Source: Bifidobacteriaceae bacterium (GTDB lineage: Bacteria > Actinomycetota > Actinomycetes > Actinomycetales > WQXJ01). Taken from it: DNA of 8,024 nt. Location of the stretch: NCBI GenBank assembly GCA_031265345.1, contig JAISCU010000039.1, positions 1 through 8,024 of the forward strand, given 5' to 3'. Position numbers and translations under genes: made by a program. Below are positions 1-5,091 of this stretch, piece after piece (within the stretch, counting starts at the first letter, position 1; every line of letters begins with the position of its first letter). Under the pieces are notes generated by a model. The model worked only from the letters and a program-made list of their open reading frames with translations. It was not told where the DNA came from and made no database searches.

Positions 1-247
1 GAGTCAACATGGCAGGCAGTCCCACGTCGGTCAGGCAGGTGTAATAGGCTTCCGCGCGATCCGGCTGCGTGATCAACGCTGGTGAGGCCGCCCCACCGGT
101 TTGCAGGCTCACCACATCGTCCCCTCGGTCTACACGACGCGTGACCTCATCCTCCGTCGCCCCCTCGCGACTGCATCCCCCGACGATGACGCTCCCCACC
201 ACGGCCATCACGACCACCAATCGCGTGTATCCCCCGGACTTGCGCAT
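1..247 (-). CDS. Secreted lipoprotein, N-terminal part (C-terminus beyond left edge)
   Basis: This ORF reads leftward from an ATG at 247-245 and leaves the window after about 82 residues with no stop. The N-terminus is a classic lipoprotein signal peptide: M-R-K, a short polar stretch, a hydrophobic core (LVVVMAVVGSVIV), then a lipobox V-G-G-C with the lipidated Cys at residue 25. The mature part starts polar and acidic (S-R-E-G-A-T-E-D-E-V) and later has EAYYTCLTDVGLPAML, a pattern seen in actinobacterial exported proteins of unknown function. A G-run about 5 nt before the ATG could be the ribosome site. The protein should be anchored to the outer face of the membrane. It points away from the integrase and may belong to the chromosome flanking the element. 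The export signal is seen directly; the function is unknown. Confidence 0.8.
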   Translation of the reverse strand, partial: MRKSGGYTRLVVVMAVVGSVIVGGCSREGATEDEVTRRVDRGDDVVSLQTGGAASPALITQPDRAEAYYTCLTDVGLPAMLT

Positions 248-312
248 GACAACCCCCAATCTCGCGTTCCAAGCCAAAGCCAAACCGGCGCCCGCCAACC
301 TACACCCTGGTC

Positions 313-453
313 TCACCATCGGACCCGAACTCTGTGGTCCAGCAACGCGGCGGTCCTGTCCATCGACCAGGCAGTCCGGCTGGGGGCCATAGCACAGGGC
401 GCGGCCGCTAACACCGTCAAAGTCGCCACGGTGCCCACGACCATCACAGCCAC
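313..453 (-). CDS. Small putative exported or membrane peptide, possibly a remnant
   Basis: A 46-codon ORF runs from GTG (453-451) to TGA (315-313) and lies 65 nt upstream of the lipoprotein start on the same strand. Its first 20 residues are strongly hydrophobic (VAVMVVGTVATLTVLAAAPC), like a signal peptide or one membrane segment. The Cys is preceded by Pro, so it is not a valid lipobox. The remainder is short, basic and featureless and ends in HRVRVRW. No good Shine-Dalgarno sequence precedes the GTG. The leader resembles that of the next gene (both have a VxVM-V-VG hydrophobic run), so this may be a decayed tandem copy of the lipoprotein gene rather than a working gene. An ATG three codons in (444) is an alternative start. 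Confidence 0.25.
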   Translation of the reverse strand: MAVMVVGTVATLTVLAAAPCAMAPSRTAWSMDRTAALLDHRVRVRW

Positions 454-475
454 GGTGAGGTTCCCGACAACGCTC

Positions 476-500
476 CGAAGTTGACCCGAGTGAAACTTCG
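476..500. repeat. Inverted repeat, 7-bp arms (possible operator)
   Basis: CGAAGTT at 476-482 is matched exactly by AACTTCG at 494-500, with an 11-nt spacer. The arms are AT-richer than the surroundings. The repeat lies 23 nt upstream of the small minus-strand ORF at 453 and about 190 nt upstream of the integrase. A repressor operator for the leftward genes is the simplest reading. There is no U-tract to suggest a terminator. Confidence 0.4.
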
Positions 501-599
501 CGGCACTTCCGGGGACACGCCGTCATCAGAGTTCGTGCTGCCCTTTGCCGGCATCGCGTGCGTGGATCACCGAGTGGGTCCGACAGGGACCCGCGGTCT

Positions 600-640
600 C
601 TACGGTGATGCCTCGTGCCCGGTGCGCGGTGACGGCGTAG
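600..640. other. 41-bp imperfect palindrome, candidate attachment site
   Basis: CTACG at 600-604 mirrors CGTAG at 636-640. Extending inwards, 10 of 16 arm positions are complementary, and the centre (CCcGG, 618-622) is also symmetric. Large serine integrases recombine at imperfect palindromes of roughly 40-50 bp, usually next to their own gene. This one ends 52 nt before the integrase start. In DNA this GC-rich a match of this quality can occur by chance, and the partner site is not in the window, so the assignment is tentative. Confidence 0.25.
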
Positions 641-692
641 CCGAGGTCCGGTAAACGCACCTACGTCCTAACAAGACGAAAGGTGGAATCCG

Positions 693-2237
693 GTGGACGA
701 CGACAAGCAGGAGCAAGGGGCGGCGCCGCTGCGGGCGGTGGTGTATGTGCGGATCAGCGACGACCCGGAGGGCACGGAACGCGGGGTGGACCGCCAGGAG
801 GCGGACTGCCGGGACTACGCCGCGTCGCGCGGCATGGAGGTGGCGGAGGTGTTCAGGGAGAACGACACTTCGGCGTTCAAACAGCGGACGGTCACCCTGC
901 CCAGCGGGGAGCGGGTGAGAAGGGTGGTGCGCCCCCAGTTCCGGGCGATGCTCGCGTCACTGGCCCGAGGCGACGCGGACGTGATGGTCGCCTACGACCT
1001 GGACCGCGCGGTCCGCGACCCCCGCGATCTGGAGGACCTGATCGACGCGAAGGTCCTCAACAGGTTCCAGGTCCGGTCGGTGACCGGCTCGTTGAAGCTC
1101 GACACCGACGCCGACGTGGCGATGGCCCGCGTGCTGGTGGCGATGGCGAACAAGTCCAGTGCGGACACCGCGAGGCGGGTGGCCAGAGCGGCGAGGCAGC
1201 AGGCGGTCGAGGGCGTGTGGCATGGGGGAAGGGCGCCGTTCGGGTACCGGGCCGAGGGCCGCCAGCTGTTCGTCGTGCCGGAGCAGGCCGCGTTGGTGCG
1301 GGAGGCCGCGCAGAGGATCCTGGCCGGGGAGACGGTGTACCGCATCCTGACGGACTGGAACGCCCGCGGGGTGCGCACGGGCGCGGGCGGGTTGTGGACG
1401 GACCGGTCGTTGAAGATCGTGCTGCGCGCCCAGTCGATCAAAGGGGTCCGCGAGTACCGGCCCCTGCTGCCGGACGGGAGTCGCGCGACGGTCCCGGAAG
1501 TGCTCGTGAGAGCCTGCTGGGATCCGATCCTGGACGAGGACACCTGGCAGCGGGTCGGCGACGTGCTGGACGCGAGTAAGCGGGCCAGGTGCTTCTGGGA
1601 GGGCGGGTCGAAGCGGGTCTACCCGTTCTCCGGGTTGATCCGCTGCTCGGACTGCGGCACGGCCATGACGCACCGCGGGCCGGTGTACCAGTGCCACGAC
1701 GATAACAAGGGCTGCCGCCGGGGGGTGCGCGCCGAGCAGCTCACGGTCCTGGTGGAGCAGGCTGTGTTGGCGGTGTTCTCCCAGATCAGCGCCGAACCGG
1801 GCAAGAGGAGCGGCCGCGACAAGACGGACCGGGCCGCTCGGGCGGGCCTCGCGGCCGCGTTGGAGTCGGACCGGGCGAGGCTGGCCCGGCTGGACGACGA
1901 CCACTACGACGGCCTGATCGACCGGGCCGCGTGGGTGCGCCAGCGCGCCCGGATCGCGGAGCGGATAGAGAAGGCCCGCCACGACTACCAGGCGGCCATG
2001 CCGGAGGGCGCCCCGCCCATCGACGCGACCACGGTCGCGGCTGAGTGGGAAGGCCGCACCCCGATGTGGCAGTTCCAGGCGGCGAGCCTGGTGTTGGAGG
2101 CCGTGTTGGTCCACGCGCGCCCAGAGGGCGAGAAGATCCGCAACCCGCGACGGCGCCGAGACGAGACCGCCGAGCAGTTCCGGGCCCGCCGCGCCCAGGC
2201 GATAGCTCCCAGGGTCGAGTTCGTGTGGCGGGCCTGA
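693..2237 (+). CDS. Large serine recombinase (site-specific integrase)
   Basis: A complete 514-aa protein that should insert and excise the element by Ser-mediated double-strand exchange between attP and attB. The N-terminal resolvase-type domain (about residues 14-160) has YVRIS with the presumed catalytic Ser22 and Arg20, the VDRQEADCRDYA helix, and YDLDRAVRDP (101-110), the usual D-R-x-x-R active-site segment. A recombinase domain follows, starting near GGRAPFGYRAEG (about 177-188). A zinc ribbon follows with Cys318, Cys321, Cys334 and Cys341. After it comes a charged Arg/Glu-rich segment consistent with the coiled coil of this family, then a C-terminal tail. Length is normal for the family and no active-site residue is missing. 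The GTG start at 693 is chosen because AAAGGTGG lies about 7 nt upstream and the N-terminal motif aligns from there. The gene converges on a small ORF and shares a terminator-like palindrome with it. I saw no clear promoter. Confidence 0.95.
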   Translation: MDDDKQEQGAAPLRAVVYVRISDDPEGTERGVDRQEADCRDYAASRGMEVAEVFRENDTSAFKQRTVTLPSGERVRRVVRPQFRAMLASLARGDADVMVAYDLDRAVRDPRDLEDLIDAKVLNRFQVRSVTGSLKLDTDADVAMARVLVAMANKSSADTARRVARAARQQAVEGVWHGGRAPFGYRAEGRQLFVVPEQAALVREAAQRILAGETVYRILTDWNARGVRTGAGGLWTDRSLKIVLRAQSIKGVREYRPLLPDGSRATVPEVLVRACWDPILDEDTWQRVGDVLDASKRARCFWEGGSKRVYPFSGLIRCSDCGTAMTHRGPVYQCHDDNKGCRRGVRAEQLTVLVEQAVLAVFSQISAEPGKRSGRDKTDRAARAGLAAALESDRARLARLDDDHYDGLIDRAAWVRQRARIAERIEKARHDYQAAMPEGAPPIDATTVAAEWEGRTPMWQFQAASLVLEAVLVHARPEGEKIRNPRRRRDETAEQFRARRAQAIAPRVEFVWRA

Positions 2238-2254
2238 CCGGTCACCTGCACCGG
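2235..2254. terminator. Palindromic junction or hairpin between convergent genes
   Basis: TGACCGGTCA (2235-2244) is a perfect 10-bp palindrome that contains the integrase stop codon (2235-2237) and, on the other strand, the stop codon of the convergent small ORF (2244-2242). An overlapping hairpin can form between CCGGT (2238-2242) and ACCGG (2250-2254) with a 7-nt loop. Position suggests a short bidirectional terminator. There is no T-run, and the stems are short. Confidence 0.35.
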
Positions 2255-2463
2255 CCGACCAATGGCGGTCGCGGCAAGCCGCACAAGTCCCTCAGGCGGG
2301 CCAGCACCGCCGGGTCGCTGACAGTGGCGGGGAGGCCCTGCGCGGCCCGCGACACGGCGGCCAGCCGCCCGCCCGCCGTCGCCACCGACCGGATGAGAGG
2401 CGCCCCGCAGTCATCGTGCGCGGGAGGGGCGGCCAGTCGGGTGATGCGTGCGCCGGTGTTCAT
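2242..2463 (-). CDS. Small hypothetical protein convergent with the integrase
   Basis: A 73-aa ORF runs from ATG (2463) to TGA (2244-2242), four bases beyond the integrase stop. By eye 65 of 73 codons end in G or C, which is the coding pattern of this genome and the main reason to include it. The sequence has no transmembrane segment. It has an Ala/Arg-rich middle (SVATAGGRLAAVSRAAQGLP) and a likely helical stretch, DPAVLARLRDLCGLPRPP, near the C-terminus. I recognise no domain. An in-frame stop lies 27 nt upstream of the ATG and no good Shine-Dalgarno sequence is visible, so it could be the 3' remnant of a longer gene. A recombination directionality factor is conceivable from position only, because such proteins are small, diverse and often encoded close to serine integrases. 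Confidence 0.4.
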   Translation of the reverse strand: MNTGARITRLAAPPAHDDCGAPLIRSVATAGGRLAAVSRAAQGLPATVSDPAVLARLRDLCGLPRPPLVGRCR

Positions 2464-2589
2464 GCACGGCAGGTGCGCTATTGCCCCCGATCACATTGGG
2501 AGCCTCGATGGCCCGCCGGTCGTCTGTGCTGAGTCGCCTGCCCCCGGACTTGCCAGAGGGAGCGAATACTTGAGCGGGAGTGAACAAGC

Positions 2590-2609
2590 CGCGCCCTGTG
2601 TGGGGCGCG
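2590..2609 (-). terminator. GC-rich hairpin after the 179-aa gene
   Basis: CGCGCCC (2590-2596) pairs perfectly with GGGCGCG (2603-2609) across a 6-nt loop. The hairpin begins 15 nt after the TAA of the leftward 179-aa gene. The downstream leftward sequence has only short T runs (GCTTGTTC), which is common for actinobacterial terminators. Together with that gene's own likely -10 box, it suggests a monocistronic unit. The stretch 2464-2589 beside it holds no other feature I can support. Confidence 0.55.
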
Positions 2610-2624
2610 AAAGCGCAGTGCCAG

Positions 2625-3164
2625 TTAAGGTCTGTCAGCAGGCGAGCCCGCTCCGTGCCGTTCGGGGTCTCGCACCCTCGTCGCGCCCAGAAGGTCGAGG
2701 TAACGGCCGGGATCGTCCTCGTTGGGGGAGCCGTCCAGGCCATGTATCAGCCACGCCACCGCTTCCTCGAAGTCGGTGACCTCGAGACGCGAGCCCATGG
2801 CCGGTATGGTTCCGTGCCCGCCGTCAATCGAGAAAAGCTCAACCCGGTCGATCAAACCGCCGTTCCAGAAGAAGTCCACCCAGAACGGATCCACCGCCGG
2901 GTTCACAAAGGTCTTCGCCCAATCGAACGTTAGCTCTCGCGCGTCCTTCCTGGAGTGCACATCCATTCCCCATGAGACGGTCAGACTAGGTTCTTCCCGG
3001 CAGACCGCGCGGCTGCGGTGCTCCGATTCTATGTGGCTGAACTCGCCGTCCGGCCCCGAGCCGTAGGTCCAGCGGTAGTCGAAGAGCGGCCCTTGGCTCT
3101 TTAGGACGTACCACCCGTCAGCGGTGCGGTCGGCGATGAGTTCGTGAATCTTGTACAAGTCCAT
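2625..3164 (-). CDS. Hypothetical acidic, Trp-rich protein; probable cargo gene
   Basis: A 179-aa soluble-looking protein from ATG (3164) to TAA (2627-2625). No signal peptide or membrane segment is visible. It is acidic and aromatic-rich, with blocks such as DGWYVLKSQGPLFDYRWTYG near the N-terminus, LTFDWAKTF and DPFWVDFFWNGG in the middle, and FEEAVAWLIHGLDG later. After about residue 150 the tail looks disordered. About 78% of codons end in G/C, visibly less than the neighbouring transfer genes, with more GAA, GAT and ATA, so it may have been acquired separately. I do not recognise the family. The size, acidity and isolated position resemble orphan immunity proteins of polymorphic toxin systems, but no toxin partner is present and this is inference only. 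The ribosome site is weak (AAGAAAGAG about 4-5 nt upstream). Confidence 0.85.
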   Translation of the reverse strand: MDLYKIHELIADRTADGWYVLKSQGPLFDYRWTYGSGPDGEFSHIESEHRSRAVCREEPSLTVSWGMDVHSRKDARELTFDWAKTFVNPAVDPFWVDFFWNGGLIDRVELFSIDGGHGTIPAMGSRLEVTDFEEAVAWLIHGLDGSPNEDDPGRYLDLLGATRVRDPERHGAGSPADRP

Positions 3165-3192
3165 GGGGCTCTTTCTTGATCGAGTTGACAGG

Positions 3193-3198
3193 ATTCTA
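3193..3198 (-). promoter_or_regulatory. Likely -10 box for the 179-aa gene
   Basis: On the minus strand this reads TAGAAT, a good match to the actinobacterial -10 consensus TAnnnT. It lies 28 nt upstream of the ATG at 3164, leaving a short leader. No convincing -35 hexamer is seen at 16-19 nt spacing, which is common for actinobacterial promoters. Local AT content is higher than in the flanks. Confidence 0.45.
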
Positions 3199-3259
3199 CA
3201 GGTCGCGCGCCGAGGAAGGCAGGGGTGACCTGCGGTCGAGAAGCCGCTCGGCTCGGGCG

Positions 3260-3281
3260 GCCGACCCTGCCTCGGGTCGGC
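3260..3281. repeat. Perfect 8-bp stem hairpin
   Basis: GCCGACCC (3260-3267) pairs with GGGTCGGC (3274-3281) across a 6-nt loop. A second possible pairing joins GGCAGGG (3218-3224) with CCCTGCC (3265-3271), so two mutually exclusive structures are possible. It lies in the leader side of the 179-aa gene but upstream of its likely -10 box, so it would be DNA-level or part of transcripts reading in from the operon to the right. Confidence 0.4.
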
Positions 3282-3411
3282 TCGCAGGCTCCTGTGGGTC
3301 CACGCCCGTCCCCGAACTCGGGCCGCCAGGGCGCTGGGAATCTCTTGCCCGGTCGGCTATCTTTGACTGTGGTCGTGGCGATGTTCGCGGCTCCTGGCGG
3401 GTGTCCGTGGT

Positions 3412-3490
3412 GGCGCAAACCCGTCGGGGCTGTTCCCACGGTGTCGCAGAATCTACGCCACCGTGCCACCAGGGGTCATGGGTTTGCGCC
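3412..3490. repeat. 79-nt two-stem imperfect palindrome at the end of the ParB-like gene
   Basis: The outer arms GGCGCAAACCC (3412-3422) and GGGTTTGCGCC (3480-3490) are exact 11-bp inverted copies. Inside are equal 14-nt spacers on each side, which can add a CTG/CAG pairing. The inner stem joins 3437-3449 with 3453-3465, pairing 11 of 13 positions around a 3-nt AAT loop. GGTGGCG at 3409-3415 can also pair with CGCCACC at 3456-3462, giving an alternative fold. The right outer arm covers the last codons of the leftward 237-aa gene, whose stop is at 3478-3476. It may be a strong operon terminator, although no T-run follows, or a protein-binding or DNA-structural site. Confidence 0.6.
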
Positions 3491-4189
3491 GCCGTCAGGC
3501 CCGGCCCGCCCCCCGCCCGCGAGCCTGGCCCGCCAGACCTTCACACGGCGCGCCTCGTCCTCGGGACTGCGGCGCCCCAGCTTCGAATCGACCCCGGTCC
3601 ACCATTCGCCGAAATGGCGGGCGAGTTCCTCCAGGACCCGGTCTGTTCGCCGGGCGGCGGCCAACGCTTCGCGCGTCTCGCGCCTCATCGCCGCCGTGAT
3701 CCCGTGGACGCCGCGGTCCCGCAGCAGCTTCAAACGGTGTCCGGCCAACCTCTTCAGGGCGCTATCGCGGGGCGCCTGGGCGGCGGTCTGCTCCAAGTCG
3801 TCCATCAGCACCAGGGTCTGGACCCGCCCGTAGGGCCAGTCCACTCGCCCGGTCTCGTCCACTTCCTCCAAAGCGTCGAAAGCGGCCCGCCGCAACGACG
3901 CGCGCCGCTCCAAGTCGAACGCGGCCCGCCGCAGCCACAGCACCTTCTCCAAAGTCGTGTGCGACACCCCCGCGCCGAGCCGTCCGGCGGCGATCCGGCG
4001 GGCGTCCTGCTTCTCAGGCGGCGCCGCGCCGTCCCCGGACGGGCCGTCTCCATGCGGCGGCTTGCCGCCGAACCGGGTCGCCAACTGGCGGGCGCGCAAC
4101 CCGTCCGCGACCTGCTCCTTGACCGCCTGGTACCTGTCGGCCAGTTCGGTCAACGGGACCCGCGTCTGGGCGTCCCCGCCGTTGTCCAC
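3476..4189 (-). CDS. ParB-like helix-turn-helix protein, likely transfer accessory or regulator
   Basis: A 237-aa soluble, strongly charged protein. The GTG start at 4189 is preferred because GGAAGGGG lies 5 nt upstream. ATG codons at 4204 and 4234 are in frame but have poorer sites. The N-terminal 40 residues are probably helical (LTELADRYQAVKEQVADGLRAR), followed by a Gly/Pro-rich linker. Residues about 61-90 (DARRIAAGRLG..VSHTTLEKV) resemble the DNA-binding helix-turn-helix of ParB/KorB-type proteins, and the following ALEEVDETGRVDWPYGRVQ matches the 'detGkVd.ayr' pattern after that motif. The C-terminal half is Arg/Ala-rich with LEELARHFGEWW. The nuclease/CTPase half of ParB is absent. 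It is last in a leftward operon divergent from the relaxase gene, so a relaxosome or regulatory role is likely but inferred. It could also be a partition-type protein. Confidence 0.75.
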   Translation of the reverse strand: MDNGGDAQTRVPLTELADRYQAVKEQVADGLRARQLATRFGGKPPHGDGPSGDGAAPPEKQDARRIAAGRLGAGVSHTTLEKVLWLRRAAFDLERRASLRRAAFDALEEVDETGRVDWPYGRVQTLVLMDDLEQTAAQAPRDSALKRLAGHRLKLLRDRGVHGITAAMRRETREALAAARRTDRVLEELARHFGEWWTGVDSKLGRRSPEDEARRVKVWRARLAGGGRAGPDGGANP

Positions 4190-4216
4190 GCCTGCCCCTT
4201 CCATTCGTCCGACCCT

Positions 4217-4234
4217 ATGCGGCAGGCCCCGCAT
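4217..4234 (-). repeat. Intercistronic hairpin
   Basis: ATGCGG (4217-4222) pairs with CCGCAT (4229-4234) across a 6-nt loop, between the 155-aa gene and the GTG start of the ParB-like gene. It is a modest stem. If translation began at the ATG at 4234 it would lie inside the coding region, so its position mildly favours the start at 4189. Confidence 0.3.
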
Positions 4235-4257
4235 GTTCCGGGTCCGTTCCGTGTCGG

Positions 4258-4725
4258 TCACATGCCGATCCCGGACGGGTCCGGGCGGGCCGGGACGCGC
4301 CCGAACGCCGAGACCGGTGCCAGCGCATGCCCTGGACGCGGAGGGGCGGCGGCCCCGAGGCCCGCCGCCGTGCGGAGCGCGCCAAGCACCAGCCCGGCCT
4401 GGCCGGGGTCGAGGCGGGCGATGTCCGCCAACGCCACCGGGGTCTCGTCGTCGATCAGGTTGGCGACGACCCTCCCAATGAATCGCTCCCCGGCCGACAT
4501 GCCGCCTAATCCCGCTGCCAGCTTCTGTGGGTTTATCTGGGCGTAGGGTTTGCCGTCCTGGCCGGTACCAAGGCGTTCGATCCACGGCGCGCCCCGGTGG
4601 GCGAGCTTCCCGTGGGCGCAGTTGACGAGCATTTCGACGGCTGCCCGCGCCCACCCGGTCCCGGCCGCCCAGTTCCGAAGTTCGGCGGCGACCCCAGCGC
4701 CCTCGGGCGTGCGTGTCCCGCTCAT
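4258..4725 (-). CDS. Conserved-looking hypothetical protein of the relaxase-divergent operon
   Basis: A 155-aa protein from ATG (4725) to TGA (4260-4258). The start is well supported: GGAAGGAG lies about 7 nt upstream, while the frame stays open further upstream with out-of-character Arg/Trp/Pro-rich sequence. It begins ELRNWAAGTGWARAAVEMLVNCAHGKL, then has a middle KPYAQINPQKLAAGLG. Next comes SAGERFIGRVVANLIDDETPVALADIARLDPGQAGLVLGALRTAAG in pieces that suggest several helices, and it ends in a Pro/Ala-rich tail. I recall a similar arrangement (Asn-Trp-Ala start, then a 'leR..lalAnal.....v.L.d...LD' block) in unnamed small proteins beside actinobacterial relaxase genes, but no function is known to me. 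It is 68 nt upstream of the ParB-like gene and probably co-transcribed with it. Confidence 0.8.
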   Translation of the reverse strand: MSGTRTPEGAGVAAELRNWAAGTGWARAAVEMLVNCAHGKLAHRGAPWIERLGTGQDGKPYAQINPQKLAAGLGGMSAGERFIGRVVANLIDDETPVALADIARLDPGQAGLVLGALRTAAGLGAAAPPRPGHALAPVSAFGRVPARPDPSGIGM

Positions 4726-4741
4726 GGCGTGTCTCCTTCCC

Positions 4742-4763
4742 GGCGCGCCAAAGTGGGCGCGCC
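4742..4763 (-). promoter_or_regulatory. Twin GGCGCGCC palindromes forming a hairpin before the 155-aa gene
   Basis: The 8-bp palindrome GGCGCGCC occurs twice, at 4742-4749 and 4756-4763, 14 bp centre to centre. Because each copy is self-complementary, they act both as a direct repeat and as an 8-bp all-GC stem with the 6-nt loop between them. On the leftward transcript the hairpin ends only 1-2 nt before the Shine-Dalgarno sequence of the 155-aa gene. It could be an operator, an attenuator, or a structure limiting ribosome access. Confidence 0.45.
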
Positions 4764-4777
4764 AGTCGTTGTCTGGT

Positions 4778-4984
4778 TCACACAGGCCAGGTGCGCGCCG
4801 CCTCCCCGAAACCGTCTCGCGGCACCGTGGCCAGGCGCCGCTCCCTGCCCGCCAAGACCACCCCGCCCGGCGCCTCGGAGGAGACCACACGGGCGCCACC
4901 CGCCTGCGCTGACCCCGGCGGCCTTCGCCGCGTCACTCCGCACGACCGCCCGCGCCGAGCAATGACGCCGACGAGCCGGATCAC
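4778..4984 (-). CDS. Small basic hypothetical protein
   Basis: A 68-aa ORF from GTG (4984) to TGA (4780-4778). About 58 of 68 codons end in G/C by eye, clearly better than the other two leftward frames across the same bases, so this is the most likely coding frame. The product is short and Arg/Gly-rich (MIRLVGVIARRGRSCGVTRR at the start, then VVSSEAPGGVVLAGRERRLATVP), with no motif I recognise. An in-frame stop lies 27 nt before the GTG. No strong Shine-Dalgarno sequence is at the right distance; a GAGGAG sits about 20 nt upstream. It would be first in the leftward operon, 52 nt before the 155-aa gene. It could be a spurious high-GC ORF. Confidence 0.35.
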   Translation of the reverse strand: MIRLVGVIARRGRSCGVTRRRPPGSAQAGGARVVSSEAPGGVVLAGRERRLATVPRDGFGEAARTWPV

Positions 4985-5091
4985 GCCGCCTGCCCAGCCG
5001 TCGTCTCCTCACCCGCGCGCCGTGGCGACCGCGAAAACCGCGCGCCCGGCGCACCGCCTGATCCAAGACTGCCTTCGATGAGGGACGTAAT

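Larger units (their letters stand above)
3165..3475. other. Gene-free, inverted-repeat-rich region
   Basis: This stretch of about 310 nt separates the 179-aa gene from the ParB-like gene. The frames open across it give low-complexity Pro/Arg/Gly proteins, and I find no supported gene. It contains the -10 box at 3193-3198 and a close 5-bp inverted repeat AGCCG/CGGCT at 3242-3253. It also contains a perfect 8-bp hairpin at 3260-3281 and most of the large palindrome at 3412-3490. The density of symmetry suggests a cis-acting site such as a terminator, partition site or replication site, but no iterons or DnaA boxes were recognised. Confidence 0.5.

Noticed and set aside
101..484. Plus-strand frames over the lipoprotein region
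   Set aside because: They are antisense to a clear lipoprotein signal peptide and encode Pro/Thr/His-rich low-complexity sequence.
957..2114. 385-codon minus-strand open frame
   Set aside because: It is antisense to the serine recombinase and has no recognisable features.
2411..2743. Leftward frame containing GRRLSTDDRRAIEA, faintly like the start of an IS30-type transposase helix-turn-helix
   Set aside because: The resemblance stops after a few residues, the frame overlaps the better-supported 73-aa and 179-aa genes, and no terminal inverted repeats or target duplications were seen.
3185..3190. Perfect TTGACA (-35-like) on the plus strand
   Set aside because: No -10 hexamer lies at 16-19 nt downstream and no rightward gene follows.
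3101..3469. 122-codon leftward frame over the gap upstream of the 179-aa gene
   Set aside because: It runs into the 179-aa gene in another frame, has no domain, and overlaps the -10 box and large palindrome; no ribosome site.
3176..4546. 456-codon plus-strand open frame
   Set aside because: It is antisense to the two well-supported minus-strand genes and to non-coding DNA; the product is Pro/Arg/Gly-rich without motifs. It is a shadow from high GC.
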